The notes under the pieces were generated by a model that worked only from the letters and a program-made list of their open reading frames with translations, made no database searches and was not told the DNA's origin. DNA of 64,000 nucleotides from NCBI GenBank assembly GCA_026874595.1, contig CM049313.1, positions 39,956,659 to 40,020,658 on the forward strand. The letters run 5' to 3'. How positions within the stretch are numbered: position 1 is the first letter of the stretch; each line of letters begins with the position of its first letter. Below, piece by piece: positions 25,601 to 38,194 of the stretch. The stretch is from Sipunculus nudus (taxonomy: Eukaryota; Annelida; Sipuncula; Golfingiida; Sipunculidae). Made by a program: the position numbers and the translations under genes.

Positions 25601-28049
25601 TGTGTGCAGATGCAGCCTCAGGGTTGCCCATGTGTGTCTTCAGATAATACATGTGTGCTGTTGCAGCTTCAGGGCTGCCCATGTGTGTCTATAGGTAATA
25701 CATGTGTGCTGTGGCAGCAAGCAGGAAATCACTAGAGTGAGGATAACTGTCATCATGCTTAATAACCCAGTCACACAGCAAACTGTCATCTGCGATGAAT
25801 CTACATCTCAAATGTCCAGAGCATTCATACAGCTGTAAAATACAGACTGGATCCAGATTCAATTTGGATTTAACTTTAGTTACATTTAAACAAAATTTAA
25901 TGAATGTGGTTTGAAATCAGATTTAATGATAATCAGACTAACCAGATTTAACCAACAACTGAATGCTGTTTAAAACCATATTTAATTATGATTGCTCAAC
26001 AAAATAAAATTGACTAAAGAATTGGGTTTAGAAACAAGATTGAACTTTTACAAACTAGATGTAGGATGGATCTGATTTGCCATATGAATGCTCTTGTGGC
26101 CCTGATTGGATGACTTAATCCAGTTTGTAGATTTGCTGAGTGACAGGCACACATGATTACACTACAATCAATGCAAAACACTATGTCAGGTGAGTGAAAA
26201 CTTGAGAGTATTTAAATCCATCAGCTTTGTGGCGGTGCAAGTTAAAACTGATGGCATAGTGTGCCTGGAATAGTCAACATACAGTTGGCATTCTTGTATT
26301 GTAATTTGCTTTGGTTGTTTTGCAAATCTTTTAAAATGCTTCATGCTGAAACCATTTTCCCATTTATATTTTAACTTGGTGGTCTAGGAGAATCTAATTA
26401 ACACGACTGTGTATCACTGAAACTGTCTGTGTAGTGACTATTTTCTAATATGGTTATCTATAATACAAAATAACCCAAGCGTCATTGTCACAACAACTTA
26501 TACAACAGTATTGATTATTTTCTGGGAAACAGGAGAGTGAGAAAATATTCACAATATATATCATTTGGATAACTAATTTAACAGAAAAGTCCTAAAATTT
26601 CAAATTTGTGAAATTTTGGATATATCTACAAAACAAATCAAATAATTATTTTAAGTTAGGCTAGTAAAAAGGGTACTTGATCTGTTATTTCCAGAATATT
26701 AGAATAAAAGAGGTTGAATATAATGTTATTGATCCTGTGAGCAGCAGGGTTAAAGGTTACATTAATATTCATGCTGATCCAAAAGCATATTTACACAGTG
26801 GAATACATGGAAGGAAGGTTGGTGCTAAGAGGAATTGTATATTAACATGAGGTGTGGCAGGCTTTTTGTTTTACATATACTATCACTGTGATTCACACAG
26901 GCCTGGCCCTTGTAAATATACAAGAATGTGGCTAATAAATGTACATGTATGCAATGAGAAAAATAATTATCCTGATTAGCCTTGGAATGAGGCATCTCTC
27001 TTCCAGCAGCAGAGAAAATGTTGATTCAAAATAGTAAGTGACATAAAGTATTCTGATATATTAGTGTGGTTATATACTTTGATTCTTTTTGAGATTAAAT
27101 ATCTATGACCATTTTGGATAAAGTTGTACATAGGACTAATAAATCTACTTACAGGTGTTTGTGAGTAACTTTTCAATGTGTTCCAGAATATGCCAGGAAG
27201 AAACACTGTAGCACGGGGAAACATTTTGGACCCATCATGGGGCTACCAAAGCATGTTGTTGGGAAATCAATTTTCCTTGAATGATGGTTTGAAACAAGCT
27301 CTGAAGTTTCTGATCAAACTGTTAGCAAAGTAATGTTCTCATGCCTTTTATTATGCATCTTCTTTGAGTGAATCTACAGTTTGGAAGATGTAACTTCAAT
27401 TTTTTTGCTTAGAAATGACATAAGACTATGTGAGGTCATTTACCCTGCCACATGTACAGCTGGTGTTGTGAAGTTCAAGCAAGTCAGGTAATTTAACTTT
27501 CTGATACCTCACAAGACTGTATTGAGAGAAGCAATTTTCTAAGGTGAGATAAGATATCTGTGTGATATACTTTTTTTTTTATTTTACTTTAGCTGCAAGA
27601 TCCACAAAAATGAGGTTATCTTTTATATTTTTTTAGATTTAAAAAGATGTTCCCCCAAATTTTGTTAATCATTTACATTTTGGTGAAGATCTTACATTTC
27701 TAGCATTCAGAGTTCAATTTGTGGCACTCTAGCTTTCCGGTAAAATGTACAAGAGAATTTACAGGTCTTATAATGTCCATGCAAGATGTTTGGAGGTTTA
27801 TCTGTAAAATGTCACATGGAGACGGAGCCTGTAACTGCTCCTGATTTCATGGAGCAATATTATAGTGTCCCTGGAGAATGTTGTGAAGAAACAACCTTGT
27901 GTCTTTTTTCTGAATATACATTTCTGCAGCAAGTGTTTCCTACATAGTAGGTAAGACATAAAGTGATTCCACTGTAAAAAATTTATGAGACAGGTCAGTT
28001 TTTTCCAACTATCACTGGATATGATAAGGACACGTGGTGGTTACTATGT
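22606..28049. other. Long intron, mostly featureless
   Basis: Apart from the repeat at 25498-25725, I see only AT-rich DNA. A peptide-like string with a good donor at 24187-24215 (minus) lacks any acceptor and is listed among rejected items. Confidence 0.5.
25498..25725 (+). repeat. ~57-bp tandem repeat, 4 copies
   Basis: Four units share gcagc-tcagggctgccc, atgtgtgtctacaggtaata and catgtgtgctgt. A 78-codon cysteine-rich open frame across it (25499-25735) is a by-product of the repeat. Each unit contains tctacaggtaata, a joint acceptor/donor-like string on the plus strand, antisense to the host gene. Confidence 0.75.
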
Positions 28050-28310
28050 AAACCATTGATGGACTGGGCATCTTTTTTTGTGTTTTGACAGCGGGGTATT
28101 GATGGTTTTTTTTTTACCCATAATTTGACATTGGGACTGCGGTGGGTTATTTCACATTTAGACAGCAGCACAGTGGCAGGAGGGTTATTTTTTTTTCTAT
28201 TTTGGCAGTATAATAGATTGTGCTGGGTTATTTTTCACAAGTTTGAAAGCAGCACAGTGGTTGGAAGTTTAACTTTTCTGTTGTGGGTTAATTTCCATGT
28301 GTTTTGACTC
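28050..28310 (+). repeat. Degenerate T-rich tandem repeat
   Basis: Units of about 50 to 65 bp combine gggttattttt, a T-run, a ttttgacagc-like string and cagcacagtgg. They lie less than 100 bp from exon 28432-28402 on its intron-start side. No coding potential. Confidence 0.5.
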
Positions 28311-28401
28311 ACCTGTACGGCTACAGATCATGCAGGGCATGCTAGCATTACGTGACAAAGAATGTTAGAAAGGCTGGGCTTACATGATTCCTGCTGCTCA
28401 C

Positions 28402-28432
28402 CTTCACGAGCTCGAGTGCGCCGCTTGGCCGC
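28402..28432 (-). CDS. APBA: APBA 31-nt exon: basic linker before PTB domain
   Basis: The acceptor is ttgtgttgtttcag and the donor is GTGAAG|gtgagc. The exon is only 31 nt and encodes AAKRRTRARE plus one base. The preceding exon ends in phase 0 and the PTB exon starts with two bases, so this short exon is needed to keep frame; it should be constitutive. The Arg/Lys cluster sits just before the first PTB strand and could contact membrane phosphoinositides or act as a sorting signal, but that is inference. Confidence 0.78.
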
Positions 28433-31034
28433 CTGAAACAACACAATCCATTATCACAAGGATTCCATCAATATCAAGCCAGTATATCTGTGCAATAATC
28501 ATTATAATGACATTTTAAAAGTATTTTTCTCAAGAAAAACAGACTGTACAAATTAATACATGACACAAACTATTCCAGAGTTTACAGTAGCTAACCATCA
28601 AACTGAAACTGAATGCCACAAAAAATGTCACAAGCCTTTCATAACTGAGCTTGCAATTTGGAGAATCTTAGATATTGTTAACTGGTCTGGATTAGTCTAT
28701 TGATTATTTACAACATTTAGGTCGACTATCAACAGAAATGATCATATCTGTTATTAACAAGGATTCTCAGTAAATCATTTTTAACACAACACTTTGAGGG
28801 TCTAATTTTGTTTAGCCTTAAGCCTTGGTTTTTTTACAGAAGTACTAGATTCTCTTCCAGAAGCCAGTGAAGCTAAATGCTTAATCTGCACTTTGTTTCT
28901 AATTGACAGCTCTAAAATCATATGCAGTGCAAAATCATAGTATGCAAAATAAAAATAAATTCATATTTCTCAGAGGGTTTGAAACTACTGTTGATCTAAA
29001 GATTTAATATTATAAACTGTATTTAAATATGTAAATGTTTGCTAAGTTTTCAGCAAATTCCTACTTAATCCATTTTGGAAGGAAAAATCCTCAACAGCCA
29101 AATATCTTTATAGAAACCCATGTGAAGATCATAAATAAGGTACACAACTTACTTTTTTTGTAAATTGGGTTAAAGATATGTCATTTATGACAAATTCATT
29201 TGAGTGGTTTCGACAGCCGGGTGAACCTGTCACAGGGGTGACTGTCAGATAAATGATTTTACTTTAGTTCATTTGTCTATAAACTGAAAAGTCTGCAAAA
29301 CTCCCAAGATTTTTTTCAAAGTAGTTGACAAATCAAGGACTTTTTTCTTCTAATCCTATGCAAACCCTGGCAAGAAACACAGAGGTCAGCACATCTAATA
29401 GGAATGTTTAAAATGGGCAAATGATATATATATAGAGGGCAAACAAGAGTAAAAGAGCCAATTACACCTTGACAGCTAGTCCCAAAAGAACTATCAGAAT
29501 AGGGATGCTCTGGAGAATAAAGAAAATGAACACCCTAGACCATGCCCTGTTCTTCCTTGAGAATTATTCAATGGCGGGAAGACTGCCTGGGAAGCTGAAT
29601 AAATCCCCTGCAATGGCAATATACATAAGAAAAATCAATTTTCAACCAGCTGAGAACATTGCAGGTATGAGCAATAATTATAAGAAATCAATCAGGAACC
29701 TTTCAGTCCAAATGGACACATAAACCACATAAAATCTATATCTGTACTTAGAACAGTTCACTTGGAGGAGCTTGCCGCTTTTCATGGTTAATTTATAGAA
29801 ACTGTAGTATTATTTCATGGAGTTTCTCTATTCCCCATGGAGTTCCCAGTTATAAATGGCACAGTAAAACATTCTTAAATCAGACTTCTGAAAGCCTTTA
29901 TTCCAAGCTTACTACAGTTGAATGGCACGGTTTACCGGGCCTGGACTTGTAAACGACTGGGCAGCCATTCTTCTTCAGGATGAAGGAAACAAAATCAGCC
30001 AAGTCAGCAGATGTAATATAATTCTCAAATAAAGAAGCTCTCAACTCAAGTCCAACTGTACCTTAACCTAAACTGTAGATGGTTTACCTTGAATTGTAAA
30101 AGACAAGGCTGACATTTGAATCCTTATGTACAAGAAATTGATGTATGTTTAAACCTGGGAAGGCAGCTGGTCAAAATCACATTTTCACAAATGCTTATGT
30201 AGTGGCATGTTTAATGAGAAATAATTCGGAACTTCCTGTTTTAAAGATATGGTATGAAACAGGACTCCTCCAAGACAGATGCATTAATTAACATAAATAA
30301 TTCTAAATTGTTTTCAAGTACCCCTGTCCATTTGTTTTTTTTTGGCAAATTATTTTGTAAAATGCACAAAAGCTTTCCTTTTTTCTCTCAAAGGAAATGG
30401 GACAAAACAGATATCAGGTATTTTGACATTTCCCTAAAGGCTTAAGCTAACAGCTTTGAGGTGGATACATTTGAAATTTTAGAGATGATATCACAATGAT
30501 ATAACTTTGTAAGTTTGCATGTATCTTTGTAATGTCACATACATCTCTCTCAAAGACAGAGACACACACGTATGGCCAATTCAAATCACAGTAGCATTTG
30601 GAAAGCTCTTCAAAAGACAGGTTCACCTAGTCACCAGCATCTCAAAGTAAGTACATTTGTTTCATCATTTTTAAAATTATTGTAAATTGGCACATCTGCT
30701 GCAATTCAAAGGGAATTTTATTTGTTTATAAAAAAATATTTGAAAGACATGTCACAAACAAGGGAACATGCTGTGAACATGTTCTCACCCTATTTTCATA
30801 GTATGGTACTTTGGTCTACCTTTGCCAAGGATGTTCATGTATTCCTGAACACTTAAACCCTGAGTTTCCAACTTCTGAACCTTGCTATTAAACTAATAAA
30901 GTCTTGCTCAACTGATATTCATCTCAAACCAAAATGATGAGACTTGTAGCTTAAAAGTCTGATGCCTTATAATGAGTTACCATGGGGATGATTAAGCAGA
31001 GTAAATGAAGAAACTTGTCGTGTGGCCACAGTAC
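28433..31034. other. Intron sequence, no supported feature
   Basis: 2.6 kb between the acidic exon and the 31-nt linker exon. Unremarkable AT-rich DNA. Confidence 0.5.
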
Positions 31035-31144
31035 CTCAGCACTTCTGTTCACCGGGGGTTTTGTAAGCTCCGGTATGTCGACTTTCGCGTTGTTACTCTC
31101 GTGGTTCTCCAGAAGCTCTGCCGTCTCCTCGTCTGTATCATAGT
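31035..31144 (-). CDS. APBA: APBA exon: acidic segment preceding the PTB linker
   Basis: The acceptor is cattgtccttacag and the donor is AGTGCTGAG|gtactg. The 110-bp exon is 2 bases (completing Asp) plus 36 codons, ending in phase 0. It encodes YDTDEETAELLENHE, then a Pro/Lys stretch VDIPELTKPPVNRSAE. CpG content is higher than in the surrounding intron, as in the other real exons. The acidic block followed by the basic linker of the next exon is placed directly before the PTB domain. Confidence 0.82.
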
Positions 31145-31173
31145 CTGTAAGGACAATGCCAAATAGGTATATT

Positions 31174-31261
31174 TCAAGGTCAGACATACTTTATGTAATA
31201 TCTAAGTACACCTCAAGGTCAAACAAAACACTATTTTATATCCCAGTACATCTCAAGGTCA
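31174..31261 (+). promoter_or_regulatory. Three spaced TCAAGGTCA sites (nuclear-receptor extended half-sites)
   Basis: TCAAGGTCA occurs at 31174-31182, 31213-31221 and 31253-31261, spaced 39 and 40 bp, just upstream (in gene direction) of exon 31144-31035. This is the monomeric binding sequence of the SF-1/FTZ-F1 and ERR receptor groups. The regular spacing may mean a decayed 40-bp tandem repeat rather than a selected enhancer. Confidence 0.35.
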
Positions 31262-31299
31262 CACTTGCACTAAATATTATTTCAACATTTCTTTCAAAT

Positions 31300-33172
31300 A
31301 TTACACAAACACCCCATATATCAAAGAGTAATCTCATCACAGATACAGGTACTAGTATATTAAAAATACTAATAATAATACCAACACTATATATTCAGAA
31401 AAAAACACATTCTGTATACTACAGGAAAGGAAATAATTGATCTTAATACACATACACTCATGTATCGAAAAATAATGTAAAAACCACATTTTCGAAATGA
31501 TTCCACAATGTTAAAGGTTGAACTAGATTATATACAAACATTTTCAGTATATACTGTGTTTGCTCTTGAGCAAATTTCTGAGGGTTTCAAATTACCGTTA
31601 TCACCCTCATAAACCCCTGATCAATGTAATATCAAAGAATCTGTCCTTGCTGAGATTAAACTTTCACTCAATATAACTGATTTATTTCTTAATTTTTTTT
31701 TGGTTTTGTGGAAGGAATCATCTGACAAATTCTTTTTAATATGTAAATGCTGATACATTCAGAAGAAAAATCTCCATGTATTCTGAAATATTTATGCCAC
31801 ATACAAATTAGATACTCATAAACTCAAAAAGCAATTCAACATATAAAATATATATTCAGTAATATTCTCAAATTAAATTATATCTGTGTCAAATATTTCT
31901 GAAATGAACTAAACATAGATTACATGCATCTCAACAAAGTTATGATATCAGCTGCATAACCAGAAGTAAAGTTAATAAAAAATTTCTAACTGAAATCTAT
32001 ACATTCCTCATCCTTGTTTATAAATATTCAGAGATAATATCATCAATGGTTTAGATAGCAGGAATGACCCATCAATGGAAAACTTTGGTAACAATTATGC
32101 TACCAAGTTGAGCATGTTGTGCTACTAATGATCCTGGCTGCCACCAGTTTAGCAGATGATCATTACAATTTTCATACTGATAAAAAAAAATTTGTGATAC
32201 CAGTCACTTTACAGAATTAGTTTTCTTGTGATGTCCCTGATTAATGTATTTACGTGTAAAACAAATTAAAATAATAATTTCAGCTGATTTAACTTTACAT
32301 AACTTTACAGGTACATATGTCAAAGACACTGAAAAAACAGATGGAACAAATTCCCGCATTTTTATTTGACAAAACTAATATTTTCTTCCTCAGGTAGAGA
32401 AATGCCCAATTAGCACAATTTGATAAAGGCAAGAGGACATAAGACCTGTCTTCAGTCTCTATGAATCAGCCAACGTCTGGTTTGGGCCTAAGCTCCAGGG
32501 GCAGTCCTTTGTGTTGGTGTCTCAAGGGGACACCATTAATTGGCCATCCCTCCGCTGCCACCAAACAAGTGCATGCTTTGTCTGAGCAGCAATATATGGC
32601 TGGTCCCTAGTGAAAAATGAAGTCGGGACATACTATGCAACTCTCACATGTATTCCAAATCTTTATGTACTGTCATTAGTTTGGGAAACATTACTGTCGT
32701 AAAGGAATGAATCTGTGAGGCATCTCACTGGACAAATAACAACCGGCTGAACAATTAAATTTAAAAAGAGTCCATCTGGGAATTCCCCCCCCCCCCCCCG
32801 ATTTATTTGTTCCATTTGGCTCTGTAGGTTAACTATCTTTGCTGACAAAGCCATGATACATTTGACTTTTAATGGAAACCGAGGTCAGTAGAACAGGTAG
32901 TTCTTCCAAAAGGGAGTTTTATTTTGTCCAAAGACAGGTTATACTGAAGTAAAGTTACAGTATCCAGACTTTTGGACATTTAGAATGTACATGAATTTAT
33001 GGGATTCAATATTCAGTACCCCCCTCCCCTTAGGATAGCAGTATAACCAGAACAAAATTCCCATTTCGACCCATCTGCTTGGTTTACTAAATAGCCCTTG
33101 AATAATTTGATAATTCAAGAACTTTTGTTATTCTGCCACAGAACAAACGTCTCTTGTCACATGGATACGTAC
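31300..33172. other. Intron sequence, little structure
   Basis: Mostly AT-rich. The stretch 32455-32640 is GC-richer (ctccaggggcagtcc, ccctccgctgccacc) without an open frame that fits the gene. Confidence 0.45.
32785..32800. repeat. Poly-C run
   Basis: About 15 consecutive C in the intron between exons 33173 and 31144. A minus-strand open frame crossing it (glycine run) is spurious. Confidence 0.9.
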
Positions 33173-33610
33173 CTGGCTCGTGTGTTGTACATATGTAAGC
33201 ACTGGGTCGCTCGTGCATTTCATCATCACTACCACCCTCCGAACCCCTGCGATCAGGTGTGATATGCTTACTAACATCTGTCTCTGACCTTGACCTAGGA
33301 GCTCCGTTGGAATGAGGGTGACTATTCATTCCTTGGTTACCATTATGACTAGCTGTTCTAGCTCCCATTAGATCAGAATTGGACATAGAAGAGGATTTGT
33401 ACATAGGAGTCCTTTCCAGGGGAGACTTGTACTCAGAGGCATAGCGATTATACTTAAGACTGGGGAAGTGGGGTGAGTTATAGGCCGACTGAACTGTGGG
33501 GTCGTCCGCCTGATCTGTTACAGCACTGTATGTTTTCCCTTTGTTCCAGCGTGTTCTCTCTTGGCCCGCTTTGCGAGCATGCCCAGTCATCTCATCATCA
33601 GACTCAAGAC
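33173..33610 (-). CDS. APBA: APBA large disordered N-terminal exon
   Basis: The acceptor is gcatgttctttgtag and the donor is GAGCCAG|gtacgt. It is 438 bp: 2 bases, 145 codons, 1 base. The product is Ser/Asn/Arg-rich with two SDDEM motifs near its ends (ESDDEMTGHARKAG and GSDDEMHERPSAY), several Ser-Pro/Thr-Pro sites (KSPLERTP, ITPDRR) and a basic-Ser run (PRSRSETDVSKH), which suggests a phosphorylated disordered linker. Codon use is open through 438 bp, far beyond chance in this AT-rich DNA. Both ends are phase 1 relative to neighbours 43648 and 31144. The frame also stays open upstream through the acceptor to an ATG at 33710-33708, giving a possible alternative first exon (see separate entry). 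Confidence 0.87.
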
Positions 33611-33710
33611 CTACAAAGAACATGCAAGCGCAAAATGCACCAAGGTCGGGAACCATGCAGCAGCGGCAGATAGCAGGGATGCTCAACACTGGGGTGACGG
33701 GATCGGGCAC
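33611..33710 (-). CDS. Possible alternative first coding segment of a short APBA isoform
   Basis: The frame of exon 33610-33173 continues without a stop through its own splice acceptor for another 100 bases to an ATG at 33710-33708. It would encode a start MPDPVTPVLSIPAICRCC followed by MVPDLGAFCACMFFVG, then the normal exon. Ten bases upstream of the ATG in transcription direction lies a perfect 14-bp palindrome GTTGCCATGGCAAC, an X-box (RFX-type) consensus, and a second near-consensus box is 107 bp further upstream. A local promoter that skips the long upstream introns is therefore possible. The peptide itself is not recognised, and an open 100-base extension can occur by chance. Confidence 0.3.
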
Positions 33711-33719
33711 ATGTACAAT

Positions 33720-33733
33720 GTTGCCATGGCAAC
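33720..33733. promoter_or_regulatory. Perfect X-box (RFX-like) palindrome
   Basis: GTTGCCATGGCAAC is an exact 14-bp palindrome that fits the RFX X-box consensus (GTNRCC, AT, RGYAAC type). It lies 110 bp upstream of the acceptor-proximal end of exon 33610 and 10 bp upstream of the in-frame ATG at 33710. RFX factors drive ciliary and neuronal genes in animals. Function here is inferred only. Confidence 0.5.
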
Positions 33734-33839
33734 CCCCATTTCAAATCAAGTAAGATCGAGAAAACCCAACATCACATTTATTGCCTTTGAAAACCCCAAG
33801 TTCTTTTCAATTGAATTCATCAATATCTAAAATACACTT

Positions 33840-33853
33840 GTTGCCATGACAAC
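33840..33853. promoter_or_regulatory. Second X-box-like site
   Basis: GTTGCCATGACAAC differs from the perfect palindrome at 33720 by one base and still fits the looser X-box half-site rules. It is 120 bp from the first. Two such sites so close together are unlikely by chance, though a local duplication (shared flank ttgccatg-caaccc) could explain them. Confidence 0.4.
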
Positions 33854-33859
33854 CCATCC

Positions 33860-36800
33860 AAATCAACAATGCTTTGGCAAAATCCAAATATGTAAATCAA
33901 AGCAAAACTTAGAATTCACAGAGTATTCTTCAAATTCAACTGTAAAAGCATTCCATATGCTACACCAAAGATTTTTGTTTTCCTTTCCATATCAGCAGCA
34001 GATATTTCATAAGTTTATTGGTGTAATCAGAATATTTACATTAATTAGACATGTTCAATAGGACTTCCTCTTGTCAAACATGCACACCATCCAATGCATC
34101 TGAAGACCCAACTATACTTACAAAGAAGTACATTCTGGGAAAGAAAATTGTTCCTGGGTTTCTTGGGTAAACTTAATATGTGCACACTTTCAGTATCATA
34201 AAAAAGTATCATTAATGATTTTTAGCTCATAAAGATTTAATGACTGAAACATCCTTCTTCCACTCAAAACATATATATACACATACACAGTCAATCTAGG
34301 TTTTTTAAGAAAAAAAAATGCATTCTGTTGTCTTTAATTTTACAAAGAGAAATGAGAAAGTTAAGCATGAAAATGATTTTTACTGCATTAGGGAAATTTT
34401 TTTGTATCAACTTTCAATTTAATTTTCCTTTCTTTTACCAGACTATCTAAGGTTCTTTGTCTCCAAATGGGACAAGAAATACTTATCTCTGGAAAATTAA
34501 TCTTGAAACAAGAAACCAGTGATTATGTTTCACCTGAATTCTTTATTTCAAATCTAATCAATATGAAAACAAAACATCTAGAATTCAATCTAAAGCAATC
34601 ATAATTTTCAAGATCCATTTTCTGCTGACCTGAATTTAAATCAAATATGAAGGAAAGGGACCTCTAAAAAAGTACCTGAACCCTTCCAGAATCCTTAATT
34701 GCTCTTCTTCAATCATTCATTCAAGTAATTAAATTTTCCATCAAATTTAAGAAAAAGCAATAGAATATGGTAGACAAATATCACACTGTCTCATTTGTAT
34801 CAATTTCAGCAATTTAAATTTAGGAAAGAGATGTTCAAATCTTGTCATAAATATATAAAAATATATAAAATAATTCTTGAAAAATTCCACAAGGTCTATC
34901 TGCTGTCATAATATGTATAGAAACTGAATAATGATCTGTGCTATCACATCAGCTTGCATGAGCATAATCATGCAAAAATAGTAAGACCTATTCTTAGCAT
35001 TGGCTTTAGTGCATTAGCGAAAAGACACATGTCTTTCAAGAGAAATTGTTCCTTTTAATGGATGAATATCAGTGTACAAGGAGAGCGGAAAATCCTAATT
35101 ACACACTTCAATTCATGGTGATGCTTAAAATGATGAGCATAATATGCTGATCCCTTTGAAGTTTAATCTGCACTGTGTTCATTATGTTCACAGCCTCCTA
35201 GCTTGATCCAAGTAATCGATTCTCAAACAGTTCACAGTATTTTCAACATGCCATGGCATGAAATACAAGACATCTAACCACACGTTAGCTTTTCAGAACA
35301 CTCTGGTTTAAGCGAATACACAGCCCTGCCCTTTAACACAAGTGGCTGCCCAGTGTTCCTTTGGGCATGACCTTTAACCATTGGTTACGTGCAATATTTG
35401 ATCTGATAAATACAGCGGTGTAAATAAAAGGAGAGGACTCCTGGCAATGATATCCCATGGTGCATCAGTCAGATCAGTCTTTGATCACCGGGGATTCGCT
35501 GTCTGAATCTTTCACATGTTATTACTTATACCACAATGCACCAATTTCATGCTGAGGGTAAGCCTATAGTGCCTCTATATTTTTTCTACTGGATCAACCT
35601 GCCAGATAAATTCAGTTCACATGTGGAAACCAGTGCATCTTTAAATAGTAATTTGACACTTGGTACTTTGTCAACAGCACAGACACCAGAAGACTTATGT
35701 GACTATGATAATAGCTATGGTTAAACTAACACTGGGTTCATGCCCCTGGGGAATTCCAGATTTTGTAAAAGCAAATCCTTGCAGGTCCAAGGTGATTAAA
35801 AGATGATTAAATCAGATTTTGACAAAAATGCTTTTTAACTGCTCTTGCATACACTGTTATTTTTGCAAACAGATGTCTTAACATAACTGGTACAAAGTAA
35901 GGATATGTCTTTAGTTTTAAAGGTCATATGCATGGTTTGGACAACCAGTAGACAAAATCTATCACTGACCTGCTGTTGAATCTGGTTCTATCAGGGAGGT
36001 ATATGAGGTACTCAGAAAATGAGTCCCACATCTCCATCATTTCAAAGGAGACCATCTTTATGGGAAAATTTTCAAGCCTTGGAAGCATATATTAAGGTAT
36101 CAGGGAAGGTTTTTCTGAGATGACACAAGAATGAAAAACCAGAATGACTTATTGATATTTGCAGCAGCTGTTCATTGTAAATTACTGCTGTACTAACATC
36201 ATGTCAATATTCTGGACAGAGATCTGAACTGAATTATACCTTTGACTATTTCAGAAACTGTTTCACAAAAAGTGCTATGTATGGAAAGGTCACCCTCCTT
36301 TAGACCAAGAATGGTATTTTGAATGGCAATTTTGAAATGTTTCCATTCTGTTTTAAAATTTCCCTGTGGAACCTTTGTTTAATAATTAAGACCATCTGCC
36401 ATTCCAAATATGGTACTTCACAGTACTTAATAACAGTTGATGGAATGCAGCAACCATGAATCTGAAGTACAGAAATAAATATATGAATAAATGGCTCAAA
36501 GTCATAAAATCAATTGACTTAAGTAGGAATGAGAACAGAACTAAGTGTCCACTATAGCAACACAATTATCCCATCATAAAGAAGGCAAAATACTATAAGA
36601 GGGATCTGAAGACATGATCTGCAGGGGAAACTTATACTAGGTGTTCATCTTATTCTGAATCAATTCTAAAATCTAATGAATTTGTCATGATAAAAAGACC
36701 AATCAGTCCACACTGTTTCATGAAAATAATCTCTTCAGCATACTTCTTATTGCTCCTGCTACCAATCAAATGTAGGTGAAAACATTACCTTGTGTCAGAA

Positions 36801-38096
36801 GATCACTGCATTACAATATACAGTGTTCTTCAACCACATGACATTAAACTGCTATGTTATCCAGACATCTGATCAGGTATAACATGAGAACTGAACAGAT
36901 TGAAGAATACTATGTTAAGTAATGAACAATCTGTTGTCCCAAAGAAATTCACTGAGATTTATGAATTCTCCACTCAATATTATTTTAAATCTCACTTTTC
37001 TTTTCATGCTGGTTGTAAATCTTGGTCCACAGTTTCTGATTGTAGGAGTTAGAAGCAGCATTTATAAAAGTGACTTAATGACATGAAATATACCTGGGAA
37101 GTACTTCTAAATGGACTACTAAAAAAGGAATGCCAGAGTACAGATAAGATACAAATATGGATTGGCATAAAAGATAAAATAAGGTAATTTATACAGCACT
37201 GGTAACTGAGGTAACTGCTTGCTGCATGATAAAGTGGTACGTAAAACACCCAACATGGTTGGCTGAAAAGAAAGGTCTTATGGGCCAAGCTGATTTCAAC
37301 AAGAAAAACATCACAATTTGGACCAAAAGTACTCTTGACATTAAATCCTAGATGAAAAGAACATACAACCACATCTTCAATAATTTTCATAATAAGCGTA
37401 GTTTCATGAATCTAACATTACTGATAGGTCACATGACCAGAATCTGTGATAGACTGTTCCAGCCATATGGAGCAGTGTACCAGAAAATCATGTCATCAAA
37501 CAATAAACTCGTCTTTTTGAGATTAAGAACAGACTTGGAAAAGATGATCTCAGATCTAGTGAACCACTTTAAGGGATAAGTTAACTTTTATTAGAACATT
37601 ATTGCACAAGGTCCAGCACATTAAGAAGAGAAAATGAGAAGGTTCCCACTGAAACTTATGTAAGATAAAACAATGATTTTTCTTACACACTGACAATTTA
37701 TATTTAATGTCTGATACTTACTTAACAGCAACAGAAGTGCCACTGGTGTATATTTTACTAATGGTTAAATCATGAAAAACAATACTTTTTTCCACATGAC
37801 ATCCACAAAAGTAAATAAACATAACTTGAAACATAAATAACATTTTATTTGAATACCTTGTTTTCAAGTGATTTACAAAGTGGAATTTTGTTGGCTGTCA
37901 CAACAATGACATTTTTTCAGATGCATGAGAAAAAGTATATAAATCCTACAAGATATATTTGCAGTGTACATAAACACCCATATTATTTGCAGGTGATATG
38001 CTGAGTCACTTGGTAAAACCTTGACAATAAAGGTATGCACTTTTTGCATAAGATATGCAAATTTAGCAAAACTGTCTGAAACAGAAATGCACTGCC
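33860..38096. other. Intron sequence, no supported feature
   Basis: AT-rich with no recognised elements. Short open frames on both strands have no domain signal. Confidence 0.5.
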
Positions 38097-38130
38097 CCCA
38101 CCCCCCCCCACCCCCCCCCCCCCCCCCCCA
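38097..38130. repeat. Poly-C tract followed by A-run
   Basis: An almost pure C run with one A interruption directly before an A run, 65 bp left of the TA-bounded element. Assembly length here is unreliable. Confidence 0.9.
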
Positions 38131-38194
38131 AAAAAAAACAGTGAATGGATGGACTTAAATTTCCAGGTGCAAAATATGATTGTAGAACTGCAAA

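Noticed and set aside
25499-25735. Cysteine-rich small secreted protein
   Set aside because: The cysteines come from a four-copy tandem DNA repeat; there is no signal peptide or unique sequence.
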